Assembly (NCBI GenBank): GCA_008704415.1
Contig: VXIS01000101.1
Coordinates: forward strand, 1-64,000
Source of the DNA: Sphaerosporella brunnea
Taxonomy: Eukaryota; Ascomycota; Pezizomycetes; Pezizales; Pyronemataceae
Length of the DNA: 64,000 nucleotides
Direction of reading: 5' to 3'
Shown: positions 23,108 to 34,805 of the stretch, piece after piece
Position numbering within the stretch: position 1 is the first letter of the stretch
Layout of the letters: each line of letters starts with the position of its first letter
Position numbers and translations under genes: made by a program
The notes under the pieces: generated by a model
Database searches by the model: none
Told to the model about the DNA's origin: nothing
The model's input: only the letters and a program-made list of their open reading frames with translations

Positions 23108-24045
23108 TTATGACCGGATTTCCCACAAGCTGAAAATTTGTGTTTTGACGCCCCCGAAGCACGAGAAGCCTACCCACCAGCAACGGCCCGTGCCTTTTTT
23201 CTCTTGCCAATAGACTGTTGTATTGGCATGGACAGCCTCGCCTCCTCCTCCATGCCAGTCATCGCCGTCACTATCGCTGTAATCTGAGTCGCTGGGGTTG
23301 TGAGGACGAGCAGGAGGACCGCGAGGGCCATTAGGGATGACGCGTAACGGCAGAATAAAGGCAATAGGACGAAGATTGGCAGTGTAGGTGCGCTTCCAGG
23401 CCTCGGTAGTGTAAGAAAGCGGAACAAAAGCATCAATTCTCAGTTCCAAATCCCAGATCAAAGCCACCGCAGGTACGTTGGGCCAAATCTGCAGAGTACA
23501 TAATTTGTTGTCCGTCGCGGGCCATCTCACAACGCCAGTACCAGTGGCAGGATCTCCCACAAAAACCTCATGCTGACAAGCACTTGCACGAGCACGCTTG
23601 AAATACCCATTTACCGCAGGAGGCCACACACGGAGCCACACCTGAGATTTGGCGTATCGTTCAGCTCATTGGTTCATCAATTGAAGCCAAACTTCCATCA
23701 GAAGCTCAACAATCGGGAGCACTCGTGCGTTCTTAAGTAAGGAATTTAATGCCTCTATTGGGTTCGAAGTGCGTTGACCGTGCCGTAAAGCAATACCACC
23801 GGGGATGTAAGCCGGACACCAGGTAGCAGGCAGTGAGCCAAGTAGATAGTCCGCTGCTTCCAGACCTTTTCTGCTGTCTTCTTGCAGTCGCTGTATGCGT
23901 CGCTGAAACTCCTCGTCCTTTGTTCCATTTGCGATTGACCAGAAATGATGCTCGTGCTCTTTGCCACGAAATGTTTTCGCAAGTGTTCAATGCAGACAAA
24001 GAAGTCCGCCGCCGCCCACATGCACAGTACCGAACCAACAACCAA
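23108..24045 (-). pseudogene. decayed Mutator-like (MULE) transposase
   Basis: On the minus strand, from about 24000 down, the frames read FVCIEHL, then (after a 1-nt slip) KTFRGKEHEHHFW, GTKDEEFQRRIQRLQED, PAYIPGGIALRHGQRTSNPI, EALNSLLKNARVLPIVELL, and after an in-frame TGA, ERYAKSQ and PPAVNGYFKRARAS. The C-x-x-H-L step, F-W-x-I-A, the R-x-G-x-x-T-S-N-x-[IV]-E-x-x-N motif and the A-R-x-L-P-I helix follow the MULE transposase order C-terminal to the catalytic core. At least one frameshift and one nonsense codon are present, and I see no intact DDE core upstream, so it is dead. The last part (23640-23108) is one open frame with an acidic Ser/Asp run and may include a real C-terminal extension. 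Confidence 0.75.
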
Positions 24046-25664
24046 AAACCCTCCTCTCTCACCAACTCTTTGACCAAAACACTGATTCTACCTGGGGATT
24101 CGTTGCACCTACTGAAGTTGTAGCATTCTGCATTCGTTCTAGTTCCACGGTGCAACAGGTCATTTTCTAGAAGTATCCATCTGGCGGTATCTGGGCGACA
24201 ACACGTCGGCACCACAGGGCGTCGAAATCCCTCAGGAGGGAACACCGAGTGACATGCATGTGTACCCCCCCATCGGGTTGACAGGATGAGACATCCGCTG
24301 TACGAAATGAGGCATTCAGGTATATCTCCCCTCTCCAAAAACGGACCGCAGCTAACACAGTCGCCAACACATCTGTATAAAACCGCGATGCGATATGCAA
24401 ACATCAGTGACGTGCTTTTGACGGGATTGGGCATTGGCACGATGGCAGGGATATAACAGGAACTGCTGAAACGGTCCGACTTGGGAATGCACTGCCGTCC
24501 AGGGCTGTGAGGGTGAACTCGTGTTGTGACGGTTTCGGATTCTGGAAAGCGTTGGATAACCTTAAATACGGCCCACGGGGCTGTGGACAGGGCGGGCGTT
24601 TTAAGGCACAATTGACTTACTGGTGGGCGGCACCTCAGCAGAGACGCTTTTCCAGATTTGTTCCTTCGACAGGTCAACCTGGTAGAAGAAGAACGTGCAC
24701 CACAAGCACAGAAGTTTTAACCGCGGTATGTTGTAAATGCGATATCATAGACGATATCCACCAAGCCAGCAACTGGCCAGCAACTCCGAAACGTCCTCCT
24801 TCCAGAAGTGCCTCCAGCAGCACTGCGTCAGCTAAACCCATCAGCAGGCCGTTTCTTGCAGCACAAATAGAAGCGGATAGGCACCGGGCTCCGACGAAGA
24901 AGAATTCCGAACAAGCAAACGGACGATGTCCGGTTGACGATGGGAGATGCAGGCTTCCGCGCAAGCACACTCTTCTCGTCTTCGTGTTCCTGCGCTGTAT
25001 GGGCGATATGTAAAAGTTTCGCCTCTGAGAGGAAGGAAACCGACGGAAGGAAGGAAGGGAGGAAGAGTCACGGACGGATTGGGAAGCTAGCGAAAGGGGT
25101 ATTTAGATCCGCTTGCGTCGAGTCGGTAGAGATTTTGGATCGAGGTGTACTTTGTGTTGATTGAGCCCTTCTGCTTGCAATTCACGACCAGTTGCCATCA
25201 AACGCAATCACCATTATTCCCCCACCCCCGCTTCTACAGAAGAGTGAGCGATGCGAGCCTTGTCTGGGAAAGAATGCATCAACCATGGTATGATCTCGTA
25301 CGCTGTTTGGATTTTGGGCTCAATCGGCAACCTGCATATTAAGGCGTTGTGCGTGGCGTTACCTGAATCGTATGGCCCTGCCCTTAATCGTGCTGTTGGG
25401 ATTACTCTACCACGGGCTGCGTAGTGGGCAAAAAAAAAATGTTCATGCATTGCAATGCTGGGGGCGTTTCCACTGATTGCATCCTGCAGCTAGGTGCAGC
25501 TTCTCAACCTCGGGCTGTTGTGTTTTTATCATATAAGATGGCCCAGCTCTCTACCAATCCAGCAAGCAGCAGCAGCCAAAAAGAAGGCAAAACCAAGTCC
25601 AGAAGCAACCGGCTATAGTTCCTTCGTTTTGTTTATCAACTTCGAGATCACACAGCTCAACATC
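24046..25664. other. intergenic, upstream of MULE relic
   Basis: May include further 5' remains of the MULE transposase (minus-strand frames at 24167-24400), but no motif is secure. The rest to 25664 shows no gene. A CT-rich patch and ATG-poor leader precede the small gene at 25665. Confidence 0.4.
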
Positions 25665-26394
25665 ATGACCACCCACCGTACCCGTCACGACTGCGGCTAC
25701 GACTACGACTTCAACTCCTTCGCCTCCTCGGACCTCGTCTTGAGCGAAGACCTCCACCACAACAGCTGGAATCCCTCCGCCGAGGCGCCGCTTTCCCTCC
25801 GCCCCACCGGGAATCTTATACGTAGCAGCACCGGGTATCCACACCACGACAGTCGGGTACGTTTCCATCCTCCGCGGCGAGAAACCGATACCGTGACGCT
25901 CAGCGAAGCTGTTCGAAAGTAACAACTTCTTTTCTCCCATCCCCATTCTTCTGCTCAACTTGTCGCTCACAGACAACACAGCAACAACCGCCAAACCGAC
26001 CGTACAAACCGACGAATCCAGCCCGGCTCGAAGTACTCGCAGATACATCCCAAGATGAAGGATGATGGGATGTACCCGCGGGACTTCAAGGTGGCGCTGA
26101 CGGTGGACCAGCTTGAAACTATGGATCGTATGTTGACCCCCAGATTGGACGTGGAAAAACGATTGCTGATGGACTGCGGCTCAAGTGAACACCCTCGACC
26201 GTATACTCATCTCGTACGGCCTGCTGTGCACCTTCACCGGCCACAGCCGCGACATCAAACGCCAAAAGCTGTGGAGGCTGTATGAGTTCCTTGGCGCGGA
26301 TGGGCTCCGACCCTTAGGCCACGGCTCTCAGTGTGCGTCTCATATGGGATCGGCATATGCCACTGATGGAGGAACCCGCTATATTACTTGGTGA
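25665..26394 (+). CDS. hypothetical protein, probable three-exon gene
   Basis: Proposed exons are 25665 to about 25836, 25973-26127 and 26186-26394. Exon 2 to exon 3 is convincing: donor GTATGT at 26128, 58-nt intron, and MDLNTLDRILISYGLL followed by GHSRDIKRQKLWRLYEFLGA in one frame. The first junction is uncertain. The best phase-compatible donor is GTATCC near 25837; the stronger GTACGT at 25858 is out of phase. The N-terminal part is polar (CGYDYDFNSFASSDLVLSED). No family is recognised. It stands alone in a gene-poor, transposon-rich region, so it may be an orphan or a damaged gene. Confidence 0.45.
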
Positions 26395-29300
26395 AGTAAG
26401 GCCCAGTTGCCGGTCGGCGAGGGAAAGGGTAATGATGTGTTTTGCATACATACGAAAGGAGGCTGTAACTACACTGGCAGACTGGGAACTTAATTAGAGG
26501 AGCATCTATGGGGGCGTTTTCTTCTGGTATTATTGTTATGGGATGCAATGTGTTTTCCTTGATGACAGTCTGGCTTTTTTGGAACTGCTGAATTGAAACC
26601 ACGTTCTAAATCCCCGTTGCAAAGAGCCTGGCCGTGGGTTCGAGCCTTGAGGGATGTAGTATCAACTTTAGGAATGTGGCAAAGTTGTGCGAGGTGACAC
26701 ACCACAACAAACCCACCAAAGAACAGACTTCTGGAGAGCAGCAACATCAGGTAGGCAAGATCTACTGTGTGAAAAAGCCGGGCACGATCACTACGGTTTG
26801 TGAGAAATTACGGCATCACAGATGACTCCAAAATCTCTGTCACATGTAGTTATGCATTTACATGAGTGCGCAATGGAGCGGCGATACGCAGTGCGAAGAA
26901 TGAGGCGATAAGGTTCATACCTCTGAATCCAGTAGTGCCCAGCATAGTGATCTCTGATTGGCTACAGCAACGCGAAAAGCAGCGAAGAGAAATAAATTCA
27001 GTATTAAGTCATTAGAATTCCCCTTGGCCCGCGTAACCGTTCTGCGCCGTGGTATTATCAGAGGGTGAAGAAACGTCGCCATGCAGCGCGCTCCCTCCGA
27101 GTGGCGAACCGCCAGCCTCACAGCAGTAACTCGGATAAGAACCCCCATAAATCGGGTTAACGCCTGTTTCTTTTTGCGATTTTTCTCGGTATGGAAAGTG
27201 ATAGCCCAGCCTTAAGGTTGAGGCTTGCCAAGGAGGGGTTTTTGTTTTTGGATGACCTTTTGGAGAAATTCAATGCCGTTTAAAGAAACTTTCTGCCGCT
27301 AACCCAATATGGTCTCTCTTATCCGAGTTATGTTATTCTGCTCTATGTGCGTGAAGCTGTCATTTTGAAGCTCAAGTTGGTAGTTAGCGTCAATAGTACC
27401 TCACGGTGCCTACTCTGCTGGTGCGCCGTCCGGTTCATCAGCAGGTGGTGTAGAGTTAACCAAGTGATTGTTTGTGTGTTTGTTTGCAATCAGTCAGCAT
27501 GCGACCGCGAGCGATCATGAGAGACCCCCGCTCTTATCCTGTTCGCTCCCTTAATGTGCTATCTCATGGGTCAACTGCGGCCACCCAAAATAACCGAGTG
27601 ATTTGACACGCGAAAGCACTGCGTCCGATGGAGCGGCGGTGCTGCTGCAACAGTTATTGAATTACTCGAGGGCCGAAATGTAGAGCCAAAGAAAGCGAGA
27701 GGGCGAGACTTTTCAAAATTTGATCTGCACCTCAACACTTCCTCCTTCGAGCTTCAGCCACTTGCCGCGCTTCCATTTTTTTTTTATTTTTTTTTTATTT
27801 TTTTTGGTTCTAAATGCCGGCCCTGAGTGTGTGCATGTGGTAATTCTCTAAATCATGAATTGCAAGTTATGCGGTGCAGTGATCGCACCCAGCTTTTTTT
27901 CCGCACAGCAGGATTACAGCGTTGCCTGCGAAGCTGGCTCACTGGTGCTCTAGATGATGTCGCCGCTCCAATATCTCCACACACACACACACGAAGCCCA
28001 GCAACGCCGCCATTCGAACCATCCGGGTCACCCTGCACCACCAAGTACGACGGCCACCGGATCTGCGGGAATCGAGTCGTGCTCAGGCTGCTGCCAGTCC
28101 CCCCAGAAAGCGGGTGCGTTCCGGGGCGTCGACACGGCGCCGGATGTCGGAGCGCGATGATCGATGTCCAAGATTTCAGACCCGGTCTGGAGTCAAGGCT
28201 CCGACCCCAGGTGGGCCCCCAATCACAGCCAGAGTGGGTGGGTAACAGAACCGGCGTGTACGCCTAGTGCATGGCATCAGGGGGACCTACCTTGACGGGG
28301 GTGGGGGGGTTTCAAGCTCTTCTTCGATCTAGTGGTTTGCACAGAATATCAACATACAGCGCTTCATGAGTGCCAAGAGGTTCAAGGTGCCGCAGCAGTA
28401 ATTCCTCGACGTCTCACCACTCTCGACCAGACGGCTGCCTCGATCTTGATGGGTGGGTGACAAAGCTAGCTGCAGTGGCCAGTCTCAAGGAGTGGTTTCA
28501 GCGGCACTTGCTGCCTGCGACCTCCGTGTCGATGGATGGTAGATATCTCTATGCCCACAAATACCATTAAAGAAATAGCAACGCCCTCATATTCTTATGC
28601 GAGAGAAGACATGTATACTTTTCTCCCGGAGATTTCTTGGGGTGATCCGGTGCAGCCCCAGCGAAATATCCCGCTGATCTAGCCATCCGTCGGCCGTAGT
28701 TGGCGCAGACACCAATGAACTCGGCCCCACAATGCCAGGCAGTGTCCCCGATCAGCTTGGCAGGAGCGTAGGGCGCTATAAAGATGGACCTTCGCTAGTT
28801 TCTGGGTACCCGCACTGAATCGCACTCGCGCCTCGCTCGCGCGATCCGAAACAAGCGCCCGCGGCTATGGTTATCCGCGAAACAGCCGCCGCAGCTGGGC
28901 CAAGTAAGCCCAGCTAGCTAGAGCTGACGGTAACTTTTTTTTGCGTTGTATCTAGAAAACACAGCACACTTACTTTCGGTTGCTAGCAGTGCGCTTACCA
29001 TGATCAGTCAGTTCCATTTTCACGACGGAACCCTCATAACGGATTGTATACTCTACACTCTAGATGTGCAGTGCTAGGACAAAAAGAATGGGATAAGTTG
29101 CAGTTTTCCTAGTTTTACAGCTAAATCACTCACTTTTCACCACCTTACCAAAAATCACCATTTGGTCCAAAAGATTGACCGCTGGCCAGGAAAATAGAAA
29201 AACACATGAAATTCAATCTCCGCAGAATCTGAAAAAAAAAGAGAGCAAAATTGGAGGTGATATGAGCTGGGAGGTGGTGTTGAGAGCTTTTCGGAAGGCA

Positions 29301-29605
29301 ATTTTGTATGGGGCCCCATACAAAGTGACTTGACAACGGCCTTTGCACACTCTGCCAGCTCGTCACGCAACGCCAACACCTTTTTTTCTTAATCTGCCAC
29401 TAGAAATGAAGATTCAAGATAGTTATTTAGCGTTCTGCATGGCGGAGCAAATCTATAAATTGCGTGGTGGTGGTTAGATAGAGGTCTCAACACGAGCACT
29501 TTGGCGGTGAACCCGTGACTGCAGATAGCAGCCCACACCGCATCTCTAATCTTTCCACCCCATCGACGTCTGCATGTTCCGATTCTTCCCTGGGTGCCAC
29601 AAACC

Positions 29606-29606
<1 letters not shown>

Positions 29607-29636
<30 letters not shown>
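29607..29636 (+). repeat. poly-A homopolymer (30 nt)
   Basis: An uninterrupted A run. It could be the tail of a retroposed sequence, but no flanking duplication was found. Confidence 0.9.
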
Positions 29637-29637
<1 letters not shown>

Positions 29638-29698
29638 CCAACATCACAAAAAATACCACACTCTCAAAAGAGCAGCAAAACCAGTCAACCAGCCAACA

Positions 29699-29736
29699 GG
29701 AGGAGGAGGAGGAGGAGGAGGAGGAGGAGGAGGAGG
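29699..29736 (+). repeat. (GGA)n microsatellite
   Basis: About 12-13 uninterrupted GGA units, purine-only on the plus strand. Confidence 0.95.
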
Positions 29737-30106
29737 GAAGCCTAAAAATTCTCCAATTCCCCCCCCCACAAAAAAAAATCCATGTACTCTGTGCATCTCC
29801 CAGCCGACTTCCGGGTAATGCAGCGCTCGCTTAACTACCCTACAACGACCTCATTTAACCATCCCATCTTGTTGATCAACTACGGGAAAATGCCCCGCCC
29901 ACACTAATTGCCCTCCCGTGTAAGCCGGTTCAATCGATAACCCCCCACCCCTAGATACATGGCACGAGTAACCGATTCGATTCCGTGCGGACAATCCGAA
30001 ACAACACAAATCACGAATCAAACTTGTGCCAAGCCTAAATTCCGCCCTTTTTTTTTGAAAAAAAAAAAAAACAAAAACAAAAAAAACCCCCCCCACATCA
30101 CAAAAC

Positions 30107-32654
30107 TCAATCATAATCATCCGCAAACATATCCTCCGCCTTGGGTCTCTTTCTCTTCATGCCCTGACCAGCAACAGAAGCAGCCGGGGGTCCTCCCATC
30201 TTAAACCCCGCCATACCACCAAATCCCATTCCCAGGCTCGGTTTCTCCTCCTCCTCCTCCTCCTCCTCCTCCGGCTGCTGTTTCTCGTTTTCCGGTACCG
30301 GTTCTTCCGCCTCAGCCATCGGCACTCCATCCGCATCTTCATCACCATCGTCAACCATAGGCACGCCATCGACATCTTCATCGTCATCAACCATCGGCTC
30401 ACCATCCACACCCTCGTCGTCATCCTTTTGCTGCTGAGCTTTAGGATCAAACGCGCTGGGGGTGGCATCGACGGTTTTCCAGCGGCTCTTGGTGGGGGCA
30501 GCGGTGGGTGTGTGGGAGCGAGACTTTTGCTCCGCAGATTCTGCGGCGGCCAAGGGTTTTTCTGTTTCTGTTTCTTTTTCTTTGTCTTTCTTTTCTGGGC
30601 CGTGGAGGAAGGCGTGGAGGAAGGTGTCGAAAGTGGTTTGGGGAAAGATACACCATTTCTGGTTGGATCAGTATCAAATTCTGGGGTCAGAGAGTGGGGG
30701 GGGGGATAAGTTACCTCCCAACCCTCAAGTACACCGTCCACAACCATGCGTCTAAACTTCTCCGCCTTCATTCGCCCCCATCCGCTCTCGCGATAGATCT
30801 CGCCCAGATGTTCAAAAACCTTTTTCTCGCGGAGAGCGGTGTCAAATAGCTGTCTGTACCTCCAAGCGGCGCGGACTCCCAGCGACGAGTTCGAGAGCAC
30901 ATCCGATATTATCCACAACGCTACAATCTTCGCAGCGGAGGCATCCGGTTTTTCTTCCTTGTCCTTTTCCTTATCTCTGTCCTCGTCAGAGTCTTCATCC
31001 GTGGCTTTGGCGGCCTTTGTGAGTGCGAGTGGTTTCAGTACGTTGGAAACGAGTATCTGGACCACTTCCTCACCCATACCACCCTCGGCGTGCTCCATCG
31101 CAAATGCCATCACTCGTCCTACATCGCCACGCCGTACCTTGCTTGTTGTGGTAGGCATGCGACTGACAAGGTGAATAAGTTTTGCTCGTTCCAACACGCC
31201 GAGATACCCCTTCTGCTTCTTTCCGTCACCGCCAGCAAGGCCGCCGGACCGGTCGTCGTCCCGGTGGTGGTCGTCGTCACTATCGTCCTCGTCTAGCTCG
31301 TCGCTCATGAAATCGTAATCCTCGACCACGTCTTTGAGGCTGCCCGCCCACTCATATTTCAGTGGTTTCCTAGGCGGAACCCACACGGCGCCGGCGACGG
31401 AGTCAAAGATCTCAACGGTGGGCGTGTATTGTTTGTCGATTGCAAAGCCGGTGACGATTTCCCAAAGCTTCCAGCGGTAATATACACCGGCGGGGCTCCG
31501 TGCGTCCCACAACCATGCGAACTTCGGGTCATTACGAACCGAGTCTTGCGACATCAACAGCGCCTCGAATTCAGTGCCGTGTGTGAGAAGTGACTCAATA
31601 GTCCGGTGGATAAGCTTAAGCGTTTTCAGGTCCTGCGGTGGCTGTACGTGTACCTGCAATGCATTTGACTGGTGCTGCGCCCGACCACCGAAACTTGGTG
31701 GGGGTGCAAAGCCGCCTCGGTGCGGGCCGCCACGGCCTCCAGCGGGGCCAGTAGGCCGTGAGGCTTTGGCGCCGAAGGGATTTGCTTGTGTTCCGATCAC
31801 TGGGAGTCCGACCGATGTTGAACCGGCTACGGTTGAGGAGAGATGTCGTGCTATCCCCAACCAAAAGCCGTAGCCCATGTAGCGTCCATTCAGCGATGAC
31901 ACTGCCGCATCGATATCCGAGATGGGTGTCTCTTGCGAGAGCGTAACGAGAGCGGAGGCGGCTTTTCGGATCGCGGTTGAGGGCTGGGCGGGGCCTGTGG
32001 GTGGCGGCGCGGGTATGATACGGACAGAATCAATCTTCAGTGGAGTGGACGAGAGAAGCAGGTCTGTAATTGCAGCCTTTGTGATGTTCGGAGGAAGCGA
32101 GGAAAGGAGCAGCGTCGGCTTTGGATGCGCGGCGGCCGTGTCAGAATCTATTCACATTAGCAGGCATCTCCGCCGTACCGAGTACCCCACGCACCAGACT
32201 CATCATCCGCATGATACCTCTCCCCCCTCCGCTTCGCCGGACCCGAGTTCTCGAACGCCAGCAATCCAGAATTCCCATCCTTCAGCCTCCTCTTCTCGCG
32301 CTCCGTCAGCGAGCCTCCAAAGACTCCCCCCTCCTCCTCGTCATCGCGCTCAAACGCATCGCCAATATTTCTCTTCCTGAGTGCGGGAGGCGGTGGCGCG
32401 GCCGCGCCTCTCGCACCGGAAAAATGCCTCCTGCCACCGCCGCCACTCCTGAAGCCTCCACGAAAGCCTGATGGCGGCGCATTGCTGGGCCCTTCGTCGA
32501 AGGACGCTACAAAGTCTTTGTATACGGCGGCGGTCTCGGCTTCTTCGCGTTTCCGCTTCTCTTCGGCTTCGAGACGCGCTTTTTCGAATGCGGTCTTTTT
32601 GGACGGCGCGCTGAGCTTGTCGCGCACGTTGGGGAACTGGCGCGGGTTTGACAT
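30107..32654 (-). CDS. U2 snRNP-associated SURP protein (SR140/U2SURP-like splicing factor)
   Basis: Three exons: 32654-32195, 32147-30715 and 30658-30107, giving 814 aa. The introns are 47 nt (GTGCGT..AATAG, branch TGCTAAT) and 56 nt (GTAACT..ACCAG). Domains in order: a conserved N-terminal segment (MSNPRQFPNVRDKLSAPSKK, AAVYKDFVASFD); an RRM at about 160-260 (TLLLSSLPPNIT, then SLNGRYMGYGFWLGIAR); a SURP domain at about 327-378 (LKLIHRTIESLLTHG, DPKFAWLWD, YYRWKLWEI); a CID-type RPR domain at about 475-631 (LERAKLIHLVSRMP, WIISDVLSNSS, EKFRRMVVDGVLEGWE); and a tail with the family motif SRWKTVD near 690 and acidic repeats ending KRKRPKAEDMF. The order RRM-SURP-CID is diagnostic of SR140, a U2 snRNP-associated factor acting in branch-site recognition in the nucleus. 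Divergent from the membrane protein gene at 34806. Confidence 0.93.
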
Positions 32655-34805
32655 CGTGTTGCTGGCTTGTCGTGCGTGGGGTTGTGGTGTGCAGGGAAGC
32701 TGTGGGTGTAGGTCGCGTTGCGGCTGGTGGCTGGTGGCTGGTGGTGGCTGGTGGCTGGTGGCTGGCGTTGTCACACAATGGCACTCGTTCACAGAGTGGA
32801 CACCACAGCGGGGATTAACTACGGCCGGCGTTTGAGAGCACCCGTACAAAACACTCCCGTCTTCGAGGAGAAACGACCCATTGGTCGCTGCAACTACTAG
32901 GTGCGAGCAATTGCGCGCAGGTCGTACAGATGGCCTGGTGCCGAGAATTCTGGTATGTACCCAGTGCATATTTGTTATACATACGGCAGGCGGGGTGATG
33001 ATGGTGCGGATGCAGCGAGTAGAGCATTGAGGAGACAACGGCCTAAGCAGTAAGCTGCGAATCCATTGGCAGCTACTCAGAATTCAAGGGTCTGGGCGAG
33101 AAACACTTACAATAATGATCTGCTGATCATGCCGGAAAAAGGTGTCTGTCAACTGCAATCTCGCAACCTCGCTCGAGAATGCACTCGGCAAAGAAGCGAG
33201 AGTGAGCGTGGAGTGCTATTATTTGCTCGTGGGCTGTTGGCGAGGGGGGCTGTGCAAGCCACACATAAGACTCCACCGTGACTACTATCTATGTTGGTGC
33301 AAAATCCAATCGAGTGCGCCGCCATGACCTCCCGCCAAAGCAAGCCAAAAATAGCCCCCACCCAACATGGGTGCGTGCCAAGAAGCATCTGCTCTAGGGC
33401 GGCTGCAGGTCTTGAAGTTGTGCGTCGCCGATCCCTCTGGGCACCTGGGCTTGGTTCATGCTTCGGCACTCGGTGAGAGCTCTGCACAGTGCAAGGCAAG
33501 GCGGAACAGCGCGGATGGCATGCTTCTTGGTTGGAGGAAAAGGCTCTTGCTGGCTTGGCGGGACTGCGGGAACTGCGGGAGCCAATTGCGCTGCGGCTTG
33601 GCGGGCTGTGGGCGGGCTGTGCAAGAGCAGCGACGTCAAGGGAAACACACACACACACAGCATCGGCAGCAGGAGGATTTTAGGCTCGCCCGCACGCACC
33701 AGCAACGCAGAAAACGGGACAATCTGAAACGCGGGCCCCTGTCGGCGAAGCCGCCAAGCCAAGCGAAACATGCACGAGCATTTGGGACAGAACAGCGCGA
33801 GTGTGGTTCTGCGTTTTCTGTGGCTCTGGGGTTCTCTACTTGAGGCGCTTGGACCACCCCGGTTAATGCTGCGTGCTGATCGACATGTCGAGGAGGAATT
33901 CTCTCTTGGCTGTCTGGCCGGCTTCCACTGTCTGTTTGGCTGACGGGAGCTGTTCCATTCTCGCGGCTGCTCACGTTGGATCTGATGTTGCTTGCTGGCA
34001 GGCGTCCAGCACCGCCAGCCAATCCGTTGCAGCCTTTTGGGCCTCGCACGAAAGCGACAGCGCGATTCCAGGGAGCGCGGACAGAGATCGTGAAAGAAAG
34101 AAAACCCGTGCACGCGTCGGTCGACGCTGCTGCCTCCCCCCGTTATGGAACCCCTCTTTTGCTCCGCGAAGACCAAACAGAACTGAGCAGAGCTCATGCC
34201 CGCCCATCTGCCCGCCCTGCCGCACCGTTTCCTCCCGCCGAGACAACATCTCGTCCTCACCACCGTTGTCCGCTGTTCCTTTGTACCTCCCCTGGTTGTG
34301 CCTGTAGCTGAAAATGGCCTTCTCTCCATGTTCCTGGCACCCAAACCCAACCCCCCATCCACCGCCCATCCACCCCCCCTCTCTGCCAAACCAATCCAAC
34401 AACAACAAAAACAACAACAACACTCGTTCATTCCATTCACACACACCCCCCGACCTCTCTCAACAGCAACCCACCACAGTGACCCACACACCCTCGAAAA
34501 TTCTCGACTCCTTGACCCGAACCGACCGCCCACACCCCCCCCCCCCCCCACCCCCGGCCCCAAAACCAAAATCCTCACTCCATCACGATCCCTCCGATCA
34601 TTGTATTATTCCCGTCTCGCCGATTTCACCACAAACGACGTCAAGTTGATTCGCCCTTACGCCCCCGCCCTCGCTTCTAGGAAGAAGCTACTGTTGACTC
34701 GGCGACCCCCCCCTCCCCCGTCCGTAGTGCTCCGTTCCCTTCGACTTCGGGGTCGACTGAACACCCCCCTCCCCCAGCGGTCGCCCGCCCATAAAATCGG
34801 CTGCG
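32655..34805. other. divergent intergenic region between SR140 and the membrane-protein gene
   Basis: About 2.15 kb. Contains a run of imperfect TGGCTGGTGG units at 32715-32765 just upstream of the SR140 start, a CA run at 33646-33659, a CAACAA run at 34396-34421, and a C run at 34536-34549 within a CT/CA-rich stretch that leads to the plus-strand ATG. A long minus-strand frame (33394-34578) is low-complexity and rejected. No gene is called. Confidence 0.55.

Larger units (their letters stand above)
26395..30106. other. long intergenic stretch, no gene supported
   Basis: About 3.7 kb. Contains T/A runs at 27777-27804, a CA run at 27979-27992, a G run near 28302, a 30-A homopolymer, and a GGA run. 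The frame at 28380-28570 (+, GWVTKLAAVASLKEWFQRHL) looks somewhat protein-like but has no partner exons. The 5' half shows nothing recognisable. Confidence 0.45.

Noticed and set aside
23733..24677. 314-codon open frame on the minus strand
   Set aside because: Runs in the wrong frame over the MULE relic; the motif-bearing segments are in other frames.
25551..26048. 165-codon minus-strand frame
   Set aside because: Antisense to the proposed three-exon gene, Val/Gly-rich with no domain; the plus strand has the better splice signals.
27827..28267. 146-codon plus-strand frame
   Set aside because: Composition is that of random GC-rich sequence; it includes a CA microsatellite and has no motif.
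29515..29834. Lys- and Glu/Gly/Arg-repeat frames
   Set aside because: Translations of a poly-A run and a (GGA)n microsatellite.
33394..34578. 394-codon open frame, minus strand, in the SR140 upstream region
   Set aside because: Low-complexity Gly, Cys and Arg blocks from complementary C/T/CA-rich DNA; no domain, and it overlaps divergent promoter sequence.
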